64,000 nucleotides of DNA, from positions 62,001 to 126,000 of the forward strand of contig NZ_JAHUXH010000022.1 of the NCBI RefSeq assembly GCF_019219825.1, read 5' to 3'. The position numbers were made by a program, and so were the translations under genes. The notes below the pieces were generated by a model, which saw only the letters and a program-made list of their open reading frames with translations, had not been told where the DNA came from and made no database searches. Shown one piece after another: positions 26,068-34,739 of this stretch (positions within the stretch are counted from its first letter, which is position 1; every line of letters starts with the position of its first letter). Origin of the DNA: Streptomyces sp. TRM70350 (GTDB taxonomy: Bacteria; Actinomycetota; Actinomycetes; Streptomycetales; Streptomycetaceae).

Positions 26068-26592
26068 ATGTCCAAGCACACGCTCTCCGTCCTGGTGGAG
26101 AACACGCCGGGCATCCTGGCCCGGATCGCCGCCCTGTTCTCCCGCCGCGGCTTCAACATCGACTCGCTCGCGGTCGGCGTCACCGAGCACCCCGACATCT
26201 CCCGCATCACCATCGTGGTGAACGTCGAGGACCTGCCGCTGGAGCAGGTGACCAAGCAGCTCAACAAGCTGGTCAACGTGCTGAAGATCGTCGAGCTGGA
26301 GCCGTCGCAGGCCGTGCAGCGCGAACTCGTTCTGGTGAAGGTGCGCGCCGACAACGAGACGCGCTCCCAGATCGTCGAGATCGTCCAGCTGTTCCGCGCC
26401 AAGACCGTCGACGTCTCCCCGGAGGCCGTCACCATCGAGGCCACCGGCAGCAGCGACAAGCTGTCCGCCATGCTCAAGATGCTGGAGCCGTACGGCATCA
26501 AGGAACTGGTCCAGTCCGGCACGATCGCGATCGGACGCGGTGCGCGTTCGATCACGGACCGCTCGCTGCGCGCGCTGGACCGATCGGCGTAA
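26068..26592 (+). CDS. ilvN: Acetolactate synthase small regulatory subunit
   Basis: A 174-aa partner of IlvB that carries valine feedback inhibition and stimulates catalysis. The N-terminal ACT domain is clear (HTLSVLVENTPGILARIAAL, then FNIDSLAVG), followed by the typical C-terminal ALS domain (VKVRADNETRSQIVEIVQLF, EATGSSDK). It is also called ilvH in some genomes. It lies 22 bases after ilvB. Confidence 0.97.
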   Translation: MSKHTLSVLVENTPGILARIAALFSRRGFNIDSLAVGVTEHPDISRITIVVNVEDLPLEQVTKQLNKLVNVLKIVELEPSQAVQRELVLVKVRADNETRSQIVEIVQLFRAKTVDVSPEAVTIEATGSSDKLSAMLKMLEPYGIKELVQSGTIAIGRGARSITDRSLRALDRSA

Positions 26593-26712
26593 CGATGTGA
26601 AACGGGCGGTCCGTGCGACACGGGCCGCCCGGATGGCGAGACCCCGAACCTTCCCTTCCCCCCGCCGTCATACGGTGGGACGCAACAACTGCACTCCAAG
26701 GAGAGACCCAAA

Positions 26713-27711
26713 GTGGCCGAGCTGTTCTACGACGCCGACGCCGACCTGTCCATCATCCAGGGCCGCAAGGTCGCGGTCATCGGTTACGGCAGCCAGGGCC
26801 ACGCCCACGCCCTGTCGCTGCGTGACTCGGGTGTCGACGTCCGCGTCGGTCTGCACGAGGGCTCCAAGTCCAAGGCCAAGGCCGAGGAGCAGGGCCTGCG
26901 CGTGGTCACCCCGGCGGAGGCAGCCGCCGAGGCCGACGTCATCATGATCCTCGTCCCGGACCCGATCCAGGCCCAGGTCTACGAGGAGCACATCGCCCCG
27001 AACCTGAAGGACGGCGACGCGCTGTTCTTCGGCCACGGCTTCAACATCCGCTTCGGCTTCATCAAGCCCCCGGCGGGTGTCGACGTCTGCATGGTCGCCC
27101 CCAAGGGACCGGGCCACCTGGTGCGCCGTCAGTACGAGGAGGGCCGCGGCGTTCCCTGCATCGCCGCCGTCGAGCAGGACGCCACGGGCAACGCCTTCGC
27201 GCTGGCCCTGTCGTACGCCAAGGGCATCGGCGGCACCCGCGCCGGTGTCATCAAGACGACGTTCACCGAGGAGACCGAGACCGACCTGTTCGGTGAGCAG
27301 GCCGTCCTCTGCGGTGGTACGGCCGCCCTGGTCAAGGCCGGTTTCGAGACGCTGACCGAGGCCGGGTACCAGCCGGAGATCGCGTACTTCGAGTGCCTGC
27401 ACGAGCTGAAGCTGATCGTGGACCTCATGTACGAGGGCGGCCTGGAGAAGATGCGCTGGTCGATCTCCGAGACCGCCGAGTGGGGCGACTACGTCACCGG
27501 CCCGCGGATCATCACCGACGCCACCAAGGCCGAGATGAAGAAGGTCCTCGCCGAGATCCAGGACGGCTCCTTCGCGCGGAACTGGATGGACGAGTACCAC
27601 GGCGGTCTGAAGAAGTACAACGAGTACAAGCAGCAGGACTCCGAGCACCTGCTGGAGACCACGGGCAAGGAGCTGCGCAAGCTGATGTCCTGGGTCAACG
27701 AGGAGGCGTAG
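26713..27711 (+). CDS. ilvC: Ketol-acid reductoisomerase
   Basis: Class I KARI (332 aa) catalysing the second step of branched-chain amino acid synthesis with NADPH and Mg2+. It shows the Rossmann motif VAVIGYGSQGHAHALSLRDS, the catalytic VAPKGPGHLVRRQYEEGRG, and metal ligands in DLFGEQAVLCGG and YFECLHELKLIVDLMYEGG. GTG 26713 follows AAGGAGAGA. The 120-base gap after ilvN suggests an additional promoter. A perfect hairpin ends the gene. Confidence 0.97.
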   Translation: MAELFYDADADLSIIQGRKVAVIGYGSQGHAHALSLRDSGVDVRVGLHEGSKSKAKAEEQGLRVVTPAEAAAEADVIMILVPDPIQAQVYEEHIAPNLKDGDALFFGHGFNIRFGFIKPPAGVDVCMVAPKGPGHLVRRQYEEGRGVPCIAAVEQDATGNAFALALSYAKGIGGTRAGVIKTTFTEETETDLFGEQAVLCGGTAALVKAGFETLTEAGYQPEIAYFECLHELKLIVDLMYEGGLEKMRWSISETAEWGDYVTGPRIITDATKAEMKKVLAEIQDGSFARNWMDEYHGGLKKYNEYKQQDSEHLLETTGKELRKLMSWVNEEA

Positions 27712-27721
27712 GCCTCGGCCG

Positions 27722-27751
27722 ACGGGGCCGGACGCACTGCTCCGGCCCCGT
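27722..27751 (+). terminator. Hairpin after ilvC
   Basis: A 10-bp perfect stem (ACGGGGCCGG at 27722-27731, complement at 27742-27751) with a 10-base loop lies just after the ilvC stop. There is only a short T-run, which is common for Streptomyces terminators. Confidence 0.75.
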
Positions 27752-27890
27752 TGTCCAACCCGTCCAGCCACGGACGGGTGATCCTTCCGCAGAGGCGCAG
27801 GACGACCCCGGCAGCGCCACTACACTGCCGTATTACATACGCGTCAGGCCCACAGCGTCGTGCGTCTTCCACGCGGCCAAGCGACACCGA

Positions 27891-27938
27891 GGAATTTCAG
27901 GCACGCACCGAACGACGCGGAGGCGCACCCGAAATTCC
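27891..27938 (+). promoter_or_regulatory. AT-rich inverted repeat in the serA leader
   Basis: GGAATTTC (27891-27898) and GAAATTCC (27931-27938) form a perfect 8-bp inverted repeat 70-120 bases before serA. Weaker inner pairing is possible. AT-rich arms stand out in this GC-rich spacer. It could be a DNA operator or a leader RNA hairpin; the function is unknown. Confidence 0.4.
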
Positions 27939-28009
27939 CCGGCGCCGCTCCCCCTCCACCGCCTGCGGCCGTCGGGACGGCCGTCCGCATCGCACATGTG
28001 AGGACTCAC

Positions 28010-29599
28010 GTGAGCTCGAAACCTGTCGTACTCATCGCTGAAGAGCTGTCGCCCGCGACCGTGGACGCGCTCGGCCCGGACTTCGAGATCCGGCACTGCA
28101 ACGGCGCCGACCGAGCCGAACTGCTCCCCGCCATCGCCGACGTCGACGCGATCCTGATCCGCTCCGCCACCAAGGTCGACGCCGAGGCGATCGCCGCCGC
28201 GCACCAGCTCAAGGTCGTCGCGCGAGCCGGCGTCGGCCTGGACAACGTCGACGTCTCCGCCGCCACCAAGGCCGGCGTGATGGTCGTCAACGCCCCCACC
28301 TCGAACATCGTGACGGCCGCCGAGCTGGCCTGCGGTCTGATCCTCGCCACCGCCCGCAACATCCCGCAGGCCAACGCCGCGCTGAAGAACGGCGAGTGGA
28401 AGCGCAGCAAGTACACCGGCGTCGAGCTGGCCGAGAAGACCCTCGGCGTCGTCGGCCTCGGCCGGATCGGCGCCCTGGTCGCCCAGCGGATGTCCGCCTT
28501 CGGCATGAAGGTCGTCGCCTACGACCCCTACGTGCAGCCCGCGCGGGCCGCGCAGATGGGCGTCAAGGTGCTGTCGCTGGACGAGCTGCTGGAGGTCTCC
28601 GACTTCATCACCGTCCACCTGCCCAAGACCCCCGAGACGCTGGGCCTGATCGGCGCGGAGGCGCTGCGCAAGGTCAAGCCGAGCGTGCGGATCGTCAACG
28701 CCGCGCGCGGCGGGATCGTCGACGAGGAGGCGCTGTACTCGGCGCTGAAGGAGGGCCGGGTCGCCGGTGCCGGTCTCGACGTGTACGCCAAGGAGCCCTG
28801 CACCGACTCGCCGCTGTTCGAGTTCGACCAGGTCGTGTGCACCCCGCACCTCGGTGCCTCCACCGACGAGGCACAGGAGAAGGCCGGTATCGCCGTCGCC
28901 AAGTCCGTCCGCCTCGCGCTCGCCGGTGAGCTGGTCCCGGACGCGGTGAACGTCCAGGGCGGTGTCATCGCCGAGGACGTCAAGCCGGGTCTGCCGCTCG
29001 CCGAGCGGCTCGGCCGGATCTTCACCGCGCTCGCCGGTGAGGTGGCCGTGCGGCTGGACGTCGAGGTGTACGGCGAGATCACCCAGCACGATGTGAAGGT
29101 GCTGGAGCTGTCCGCGCTCAAGGGTGTCTTCGAGGACGTCGTCGACGAGACGGTGTCCTACGTCAACGCCCCGCTGTTCGCCCAGGAGCGTGGCGTCGAG
29201 GTGCGGCTGACCACCAGCTCGGAGTCGCCGGACCACCGCAACGTCGTGACCGTGCGCGGCACGCTCGGCGACGGCGAGGAGGTGTCGGTGTCCGGCACGC
29301 TCGCCGGTCCCAAGCACCTGCAGAAGATCGTCGCGGTCGGCGACTACGACGTGGACCTCGCGCTGGCCGACCACATGGTGGTCCTGCGGTACGAGGACCG
29401 GCCGGGAGTCGTCGGCACGGTGGGCCGGATCATCGGCGAGGCCGGGATCAACATCGCCGGGATGCAGGTCGCTCGCGCGACGGCGGGAGGCGAGGCGTTG
29501 GCTGTGCTGACCGTCGATGACGCGGTGCCCACGGGAGTGCTCGCCGAGGTCGCCTCGGAGATCGGGGCGACGTCTGCTCGGGCGGTGAACCTCGTCTGA
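28010..29599 (+). CDS. serA: D-3-phosphoglycerate dehydrogenase
   Basis: First step of serine synthesis, 529 aa, the long actinobacterial form with a C-terminal ACT domain for serine feedback. The catalytic domain has the Rossmann loop VVGLGRIGALVAQR, the Arg in NAARGGIVDE, the Glu in KEPCTDSP and the His in CTPHLGASTDEAQ. An intervening ASB domain (about 320-450) and an ACT domain (VLRYEDRPGVVGTVGRIIGE) follow. GTG 28010 follows a GAGGA ribosome site; the frame open from 27860 reads through leader sequence with atypical codons and is not used. It has its own leader, separate from ilvC. Confidence 0.97.
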   Translation: MSSKPVVLIAEELSPATVDALGPDFEIRHCNGADRAELLPAIADVDAILIRSATKVDAEAIAAAHQLKVVARAGVGLDNVDVSAATKAGVMVVNAPTSNIVTAAELACGLILATARNIPQANAALKNGEWKRSKYTGVELAEKTLGVVGLGRIGALVAQRMSAFGMKVVAYDPYVQPARAAQMGVKVLSLDELLEVSDFITVHLPKTPETLGLIGAEALRKVKPSVRIVNAARGGIVDEEALYSALKEGRVAGAGLDVYAKEPCTDSPLFEFDQVVCTPHLGASTDEAQEKAGIAVAKSVRLALAGELVPDAVNVQGGVIAEDVKPGLPLAERLGRIFTALAGEVAVRLDVEVYGEITQHDVKVLELSALKGVFEDVVDETVSYVNAPLFAQERGVEVRLTTSSESPDHRNVVTVRGTLGDGEEVSVSGTLAGPKHLQKIVAVGDYDVDLALADHMVVLRYEDRPGVVGTVGRIIGEAGINIAGMQVARATAGGEALAVLTVDDAVPTGVLAEVASEIGATSARAVNLV

Positions 29600-29610
29600 G
29601 GTTGCCGTCC

Positions 29611-29704
29611 CTGGGGGCTGCCGCCCCCAGACTCCCGCTTCGGCCCTGAACGGGCCTCGTCCTCGAACGCCGGACGGGCTGAGTCGATCGGCCCGTCCGG
29701 CGTT
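29611..29704. terminator. Two hairpins between serA and the ABC operon
   Basis: CTGGGGGC/GCCCCCAG (29611-29630, TGCC loop) follows the serA stop. A longer perfect 14-bp palindrome (AACGCCGGACGGGC at 29666-29679, complement at 29691-29704) sits in the middle of the convergent spacer. The second matches an intergenic palindrome I recall as widespread in Streptomyces and should stop transcription from both sides. Confidence 0.75.
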
Positions 29705-29769
29705 TCCTGTGCCCGCACCCGCCGTAGCGTCGCCGTCGCATCAGTGCCTCCGCCAGGTGATCGAGGCCG

Positions 29770-30459
29770 CTACCCGGAGATGACCCGCCCCTCGCGCATC
29801 TCGATCGCCCGGTCCGCGAAGTGGCGTACGACGGCCCGGTCGTGGCAGACGAAGAGGTAGCCGAGCCCGAGGTCGTCCTGGAGGTCGGCGAGCAGGTTCA
29901 GCACACCGGCCCGCACCGAGGGGTCGAGGGCGGAGACCGGCTCGTCGAGCACCAGCAGGCGCGGCTCGGAGGCCAGTGCGCGGGCGATTCCGGCGCGTTG
30001 GCACTGGCCGCCGGAGAGCTCGTGCGGGTGGCGGTCGCCGTACGAGGGGTCGAGGCCCACCCGGTCGAGGAGCTCGGCCACGCGGGCGGGGCCGTCGGTG
30101 TCGCTCCAGCGGCCCTGCACCTTCAGCGGTTCCGCCACCGCGTCCCGGATGCGGTGGCGGGGGCTCAACGACCCGTACGGGTCCTGGAAGACGGGCTGCA
30201 TGCGCGGGCGGACCGGGCGCAGCTCGCGTTCGGTGAGGGTCGTCAACTCCCGGCCCTCGAAACGGACTTCGCCGCTGTGCGGGCGCCGCAGCTGGAGTAC
30301 GGCCAGGGCCGTGGAGGACTTGCCGCAGCCGGACGGGCCGTTCAGGGCGAGGGTCTCGCCCGCGCCGACCGAGAAGGAGACCCGGTCCACGGCGGTGAAG
30401 TCGCCGTAGCGGACGACCAGTTCGCGAACGTCGAGGAGAGGGACCATGCGGGCGGTCAT
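29770..30459 (-). CDS. Peptide/nickel-type ABC transporter ATPase (second)
   Basis: A 229-aa ATPase of the DppF/OppF type. It has Walker A GPSGCGKSS, the Q-loop in PVFQDPYGSLSP, signature ELSGGQCQRAGIARAL, Walker B LLVLDEPVSALD and the H-loop in FVCHDRAVV. It is shorter than usual because it lacks the C-terminal oligopeptide tail. The start overlaps the stop of the first ATPase gene (ATGA), so it is the last gene of the four-gene importer operon and should pair with that ATPase to energise the fused permease. Confidence 0.9.
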   Translation of the reverse strand: MTARMVPLLDVRELVVRYGDFTAVDRVSFSVGAGETLALNGPSGCGKSSTALAVLQLRRPHSGEVRFEGRELTTLTERELRPVRPRMQPVFQDPYGSLSPRHRIRDAVAEPLKVQGRWSDTDGPARVAELLDRVGLDPSYGDRHPHELSGGQCQRAGIARALASEPRLLVLDEPVSALDPSVRAGVLNLLADLQDDLGLGYLFVCHDRAVVRHFADRAIEMREGRVISG

Positions 30460-31409
30460 GCGGGTTGCGCCTCCTGGAACAGCTCGATCGTGACGTCCTC
30501 CGCGCGGTGGCAGGAGACGGTACGACCGTCCAGCGGGCGCGGCTGAGGCTCCTCGGCGCGGCAGCGTTCGGTGGCGAGCGGGCAGCGTGGGGCGAAGGCG
30601 CAGCCCCGGGGGAGGGCGCCCGGCGCGGGAGGGGTGCCGGGGAGGGTGGGCAGGCGGCGGCCGCGGGCGTACTGGGGGAGCGAGGCCAGCAGGCCCGCCG
30701 TGTAGGGGGCGCGGGGGCGGGTCAGTACGCCCGCCGCCGGACCGAGTTCGCTCTGCCGCCCGGCGTACATCACCAGGACCCGGTCCGCGTGCGCCCGTAC
30801 CGCCTCCATGTCGTGCGTGACCAGCACCAGCGCGGCGCCGACCGCCTCACGCTGCTCGCCGAGCAGCCGCAGGACCTGCTCCTGGCGCTCGGCGTCGAGT
30901 GCGGTGGTGGGTTCGTCGGCCACGACGACGTCGGGTTCGTTGATCGTCGCCATGGCGATGACCGCGCGCTGCCGCATGCCGCCGGAGTACTCGTGCGGGT
31001 ACGCGCGTGCCTTGCGGGCGGCGTCGGGGATGCCGACCCGGTCGAGCGCGGCCACGGCGAGGGCGCGGGCCTCCTTGCGGGTGACGCGGCGCACGGACCG
31101 TACGGCGGCGGCGAGTTGGTCGCCGACGGGATGCACGGGGGAGAGGGCGGAGAGGGCGTCCTGCGGGACCAGGGTGATGCGGCGGCCGCGGTCCGACGAG
31201 AGGTCCGGCCGGATCGTGCCGCTCGTCGTGGCCTCCCGCGGCAGCATGCCGAGCAGGGCCCGGGCGGTGAGGGACTTGCCCGCGCCCGACTCGCCGACGA
31301 GGGCGAGGACTTCGCGCGGGCGGACGTCGAAGGAGAGGCCGCGGACGGCCTCGACGCCGTGGAAGGCGATCCGCAGATCGCGTACCGAGAGCAGTGCGTC
31401 AGACGGCAA
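30456..31409 (-). CDS. Peptide/nickel-type ABC transporter ATPase (first)
   Basis: A 317-aa ATPase of the DppD/OppD type. Walker A GESGAGKSL, signature EYSGGMRQRAVIAMA, Walker B VVVADEPTTALD and the H-loop VTHDMEAV are present. The C-terminal tail PGALPRGCAFAPRCPLATER has the four-cysteine pattern seen in many family members. It overlaps the permease gene by 11 bases and the second ATPase gene by 4. Confidence 0.92.
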   Translation of the reverse strand: MPSDALLSVRDLRIAFHGVEAVRGLSFDVRPREVLALVGESGAGKSLTARALLGMLPREATTSGTIRPDLSSDRGRRITLVPQDALSALSPVHPVGDQLAAAVRSVRRVTRKEARALAVAALDRVGIPDAARKARAYPHEYSGGMRQRAVIAMATINEPDVVVADEPTTALDAERQEQVLRLLGEQREAVGAALVLVTHDMEAVRAHADRVLVMYAGRQSELGPAAGVLTRPRAPYTAGLLASLPQYARGRRLPTLPGTPPAPGALPRGCAFAPRCPLATERCRAEEPQPRPLDGRTVSCHRAEDVTIELFQEAQPA

Positions 31410-33162
31410 CGGGGGTCTCCTTCACCGCGGGCTTCACCGCGGGCGTGAGCTTGCGGACCCGTCGGCTGTACGTGGCACCGGTCACTGCCAGCGCCGCCAG
31501 CAGCGCGAGGGCCACGGCCGGGGCGAGGGCGGCCCAGGGGGCGCGTTCCACATAGGCGCGGGACTCGTCGAGGAGCAGGCCCCATTCCGGTGCGGGCGGC
31601 TGGGCGCCGAGGCCCAGGAAGCCGAGGGAGGCCAGCGCGAGGGCGATGCCGGGCAGGCGCAGCAGGGCGTGCCGGGCGACGGGCGCGGCGACGGACGGCA
31701 GGACGTGCCGGGTGAGGATCCACCACGGCGTCGCCCCGATGGCCCGTTGGGCGGTGAGGAACGCCGACGCCCGCACCTCCTGCACCAGCGCCGCCGCGTG
31801 GGCGGCCAGCGGTGGCCAGGAGATCAGCGCGACGGCGACGGCCGCGCCGCCGGTGCCGGGTCCGGCGGCCGCGGCGACCAGGATGCCGACGATGACCGGG
31901 GGCAGGGCGTTGGCGATGTCGGCGGCGCCGGCCGCGATGCCGGGGAGGAAGCCGAGGGCCAGCCCCACCAGCAGCGACAGCAGGCATACGGCGGCTGCCG
32001 TGCCGACGGTCGAGGCGGCGCCGTGCCCGAGCCGGGCGAGGACGTCGCGGCCCAGGGCGTCGGTGCCCAGGGGGTGGGCCCAGGAGGGCGCGGCGAGGCG
32101 GGCTGCGGTGTTCACGGCGTACGGGTCGCGCAGCAGGCCCCAGCCGATGGCCACGGCAAGGACTGTGAACAGGGTCAACGGCACCGCCGGGTGTGTACGG
32201 ACCGGTCGGGCCGGAGGGAGGGCGAGCCCGGCGTCACGCAGGGCCGGGCCCAGCAGGCGGCGCCGCAGAAGAGCGGCGACCGCCCCCGTGGCCAGGCCGA
32301 GCAGCAGCAACGCCAGGACCGAGCCCTGGAGCATCGGCAGATCCTGCGACTTGGCCGCGCCCAGCGCCGTACGGCCGATGCCCGGCACCGCGAACACCGT
32401 CTCCACCGCGACCGCGCCCCCGGTCAGCCCGACGGCCACCATCCCGAACTGCGGTACCAGCGGCGGCAGTGCGCGCTTGAGGGCGGCCCCGGAGATCCTC
32501 GCGCGGCTGACGCCCGCGCCCCGCCACAGCTCCACCCACCGCTCGTCGAGCACGGCGGGCAGCGCGTCCGCGACCAGTCGGCCGAGCAGACCGCCCGCCG
32601 GGACGCCGAGCGCGAGCGCGGGCAGGACCATGTTCTGCGGCCCCTCCCAGCCGGACGTGGGCAGCCACCCCAGCCACACCGCGCACACCAGCAACGCGAC
32701 GGTGGCCAGCAGGAACTCGGGCACGGCGGCCAGCATCGCGGCGAATCCGCCGCCCGACCCCCGCCCCCGTACCAGCACCGGCGCCACCAGCGCGGCGGCC
32801 AGCAGCACCGCCACACCGAGTGCCGCGCCCATCAGGCCCAGCGACACCTGGAGGCCGGCGACGACGGACGGCAGGACGTCGGTCCCGGACACCCAGGAGG
32901 TGCCGAAGTCGCCGCGCAGCAGGTCCGAGAACCAACTCCCCAGCAGCGCGAGGGGACCGGCGTCCAGCCCGAGGTCCTCGCGGATCGCGGACAGGGCCTC
33001 CTCGGTCGCCTCCTGCTCGGCCGACCGGGCGCGCAGCACGGTGAGCGCCGGGTCCTTGTGCGAGAGCCAGGGCAGCAGGCCGACGGTGGCCAGGACGGCG
33101 ACGAGACACACGAAGCGGGTCAGCCCGGCCGGGCTGACCGACTTCCTCGCCACTGCCTTCAC
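31399..33162 (-). CDS. Fused DppB-DppC type ABC permease
   Basis: A single 587-aa protein that carries both permease halves of a peptide/nickel-type importer. Residues 1-300 look like a DppB permease, with the large periplasmic loop, GDFGTSW and an EAA-type loop from ELWRGAGVSRARI. Residues 310-560 look like DppC (HPLGTDALGRDVLARLGHGA and EAA loop AQRAIGATPWWILTRHVLP). Families usually encode these as two genes of about 310 and 290 aa. About twelve membrane helices are expected. It overlaps both neighbours, so it is fully coupled to them. Confidence 0.88.
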   Translation of the reverse strand: MKAVARKSVSPAGLTRFVCLVAVLATVGLLPWLSHKDPALTVLRARSAEQEATEEALSAIREDLGLDAGPLALLGSWFSDLLRGDFGTSWVSGTDVLPSVVAGLQVSLGLMGAALGVAVLLAAALVAPVLVRGRGSGGGFAAMLAAVPEFLLATVALLVCAVWLGWLPTSGWEGPQNMVLPALALGVPAGGLLGRLVADALPAVLDERWVELWRGAGVSRARISGAALKRALPPLVPQFGMVAVGLTGGAVAVETVFAVPGIGRTALGAAKSQDLPMLQGSVLALLLLGLATGAVAALLRRRLLGPALRDAGLALPPARPVRTHPAVPLTLFTVLAVAIGWGLLRDPYAVNTAARLAAPSWAHPLGTDALGRDVLARLGHGAASTVGTAAAVCLLSLLVGLALGFLPGIAAGAADIANALPPVIVGILVAAAAGPGTGGAAVAVALISWPPLAAHAAALVQEVRASAFLTAQRAIGATPWWILTRHVLPSVAAPVARHALLRLPGIALALASLGFLGLGAQPPAPEWGLLLDESRAYVERAPWAALAPAVALALLAALAVTGATYSRRVRKLTPAVKPAVKETPVAV

Positions 33163-34655
33163 TTGACGTACGTGTCGACCGTGACGAGCTCACGCTCGCT
33201 CGGGTCGTGGGCCGCGTCGACGACACCGGCGGCGTCGCCCTGGATCACCCGCTCGTGGAGCATCGGCACCGCCGCGTCCTTGGCGAGCACGGCGGCCTCG
33301 GCCTCGATGATCGCCTTGCGGCGGGCGTCGCCGACCGGCGTGTCGGCGGCCTTCTTCAGGGCCTTGTCGACCTCCTTGTCGGCGAACTGCGAGAGGTTGA
33401 AGCCGCCGTCGGAGGCGAAGTCGCTGTAGAGGTACGCGGCCGGGTCGCCGGAGTCGAGGACGGTGGCGCGCGAGAGGATGAACGCGTCGAACTTGCCCGC
33501 CATGGCGTCGGACTCGATGTTCGCGTACTCGCGGACGTCGAGCTTCACCTTGAACCCGGCCTTCTGGAGCTGCTGCTGCAGTGTGGCCGCGACCTCGGGC
33601 ATCTCGGACCGGTCGGTGTACGTGCCGATGGTGATCGTCCTGCCGTTCGGTTCACCGGCCTCGGCGGCCCGTGTCACCGGCGTGCGCAGCTCGGACGCCC
33701 ACGGCAGCGCCGGGCCCAGCAGCCCCTCGGCGACATCGGCGCGACCCTCGTACACGCCCTTGACGATCGACTCGGCGTCGATCGCCTCGCGGGCCGCCGC
33801 TCGCAGCGAGGCATCCTTGAAGACGCCCTTCTCGGTGTTGAGGTACAGCGTGTTGGTGCGCGGCATCGGGACCTCGGTGATCAGGTCCTGGTCGAGCACC
33901 GCGGCCTGCGAGACCGGTATCGCCTCGACGATGTCGGCCTCGCCGCTGCGCAGTGCGGCGGCGCGGGCGGTGCCGTCGGGCACGAACTTCACGTCGATGC
34001 CGGGGGCCTTGGCCTTCTTGCCCCAGTAGCCGTCGTAGCGGTCGAGGCTGGCGGAGACGGCGCCGTTGACCTTGGTCAGCTCGAAGGGGCCGGTGCCCGC
34101 GTCGACGGGGTTGACCGCCTTCCCCTTGTACGCCTTCGCTGCGAGGATCGACAGCTGCGGGGAGCTGAGGCGCTGCGGGACCAGGGGGTCCTCGACGGCG
34201 GTGGTGACGGTGACCTTGTCGCCGTCGGCCTTCGCGGTCAGGTCCACGCCGTCGAGGATGCGGGGCTTGGGGGAGGCCGTGGCGGCCTTGGTGAGGGAGT
34301 TGACGACGGCCTCGGCGGTGAGCTCGGTGCCGTCGTGGAAGGTGACGCCGTCGCGGATGGTGAAGGTCCAGCTCTTCCCGGACTGTGTCCACTCGGTGGC
34401 GAGTGCCGGCTGGGCGTTGCCCTCCGCGTCCAGCTTGACCAGCGTCTCGGCGGTCGACCAGCGGGAGAGCTTGAACGCGTCGTCGGACAGCGGGGACAGG
34501 CCCGAACGCGGGGGCTGCAGCATCGCCACGCGAATGCGCTTGCCCTCGCCGGAGGCGGAGGCGTCGTCGGAGCCGGCCGAGGAGAAGCAACCGGTGAGCA
34601 GGACGGAGGCCGCGGCGGCCGCGGTGAGGGAGAGGGGGCGGGCGGGGAGGCGCAC
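33159..34655 (-). CDS. Substrate-binding lipoprotein of the ABC importer (SBP_bac_5)
   Basis: A 498-aa extracellular binding protein. The signal peptide ends in the lipobox LLTGC, and the protein has the family-5 architecture: SGLSPLSDDAFKLSRWSTAE, the WTFTIRDGVTFHDGTELTAE signature, and LSRYDG-like repeats. These proteins bind peptides, nickel chelates or metallophore complexes. Its stop overlaps the permease start. It is first in the operon, about 57 bases downstream of a Zur-like box, which raises the possibility of a metal-chelate ligand. The ligand itself cannot be read from sequence. Confidence 0.88.
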   Translation of the reverse strand: MRLPARPLSLTAAAAASVLLTGCFSSAGSDDASASGEGKRIRVAMLQPPRSGLSPLSDDAFKLSRWSTAETLVKLDAEGNAQPALATEWTQSGKSWTFTIRDGVTFHDGTELTAEAVVNSLTKAATASPKPRILDGVDLTAKADGDKVTVTTAVEDPLVPQRLSSPQLSILAAKAYKGKAVNPVDAGTGPFELTKVNGAVSASLDRYDGYWGKKAKAPGIDVKFVPDGTARAAALRSGEADIVEAIPVSQAAVLDQDLITEVPMPRTNTLYLNTEKGVFKDASLRAAAREAIDAESIVKGVYEGRADVAEGLLGPALPWASELRTPVTRAAEAGEPNGRTITIGTYTDRSEMPEVAATLQQQLQKAGFKVKLDVREYANIESDAMAGKFDAFILSRATVLDSGDPAAYLYSDFASDGGFNLSQFADKEVDKALKKAADTPVGDARRKAIIEAEAAVLAKDAAVPMLHERVIQGDAAGVVDAAHDPSERELVTVDTYVK

Positions 34656-34678
34656 GGGACACTCCGGGTAAGGGCAAG

Positions 34679-34708
34679 GTTAAAGGTTGATCGTTCGATG
34701 ACCTTAAC
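34679..34708. promoter_or_regulatory. Imperfect 30-bp palindrome before the ABC operon
   Basis: The two halves GTTAAAGGTTGATCG and TTCGATGACCTTAAC are close to reverse complements of each other. The palindrome lies between the Zur-like box and the binding-protein start, where an operator or promoter is expected. The cognate regulator is unknown. Confidence 0.45.
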
Positions 34709-34711
34709 ATG

Positions 34712-34728
34712 ATGACAATCGTTTTCAT
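34712..34728. promoter_or_regulatory. Zur/Fur-like box
   Basis: ATGACAATCGTTTTCAT matches its own reverse complement at 12 of 17 positions and differs at two positions from the actinobacterial Zur consensus as I recall it (TGAAAATCATTTTCA). It lies 57-73 bases upstream of the binding-protein gene. AT-rich sequence of this kind is rare in the window. Confidence 0.55.
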
Positions 34729-34739
34729 TCACCCTCTCG

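Noticed and set aside
23922..26711. Minus-strand ORF of 929 codons opposite ilvB and ilvN
   Set aside because: It is a mirror frame of very GC-rich real genes. The + strand encodes complete, conserved AHAS subunits and the antisense translation has no family resemblance.
27860..28009. Upstream extension of serA by 50 codons
   Set aside because: Many A/T-ending codons, a Pro-rich translation and an inverted repeat in this stretch. GTG 28010 has a GAGGA site and starts the typical protein.
29666..29704. Long palindrome as a mobile element
   Set aside because: It resembles intergenic palindromes found widely in Streptomyces and sits between convergent genes, so a transcription terminator is the simpler reading.
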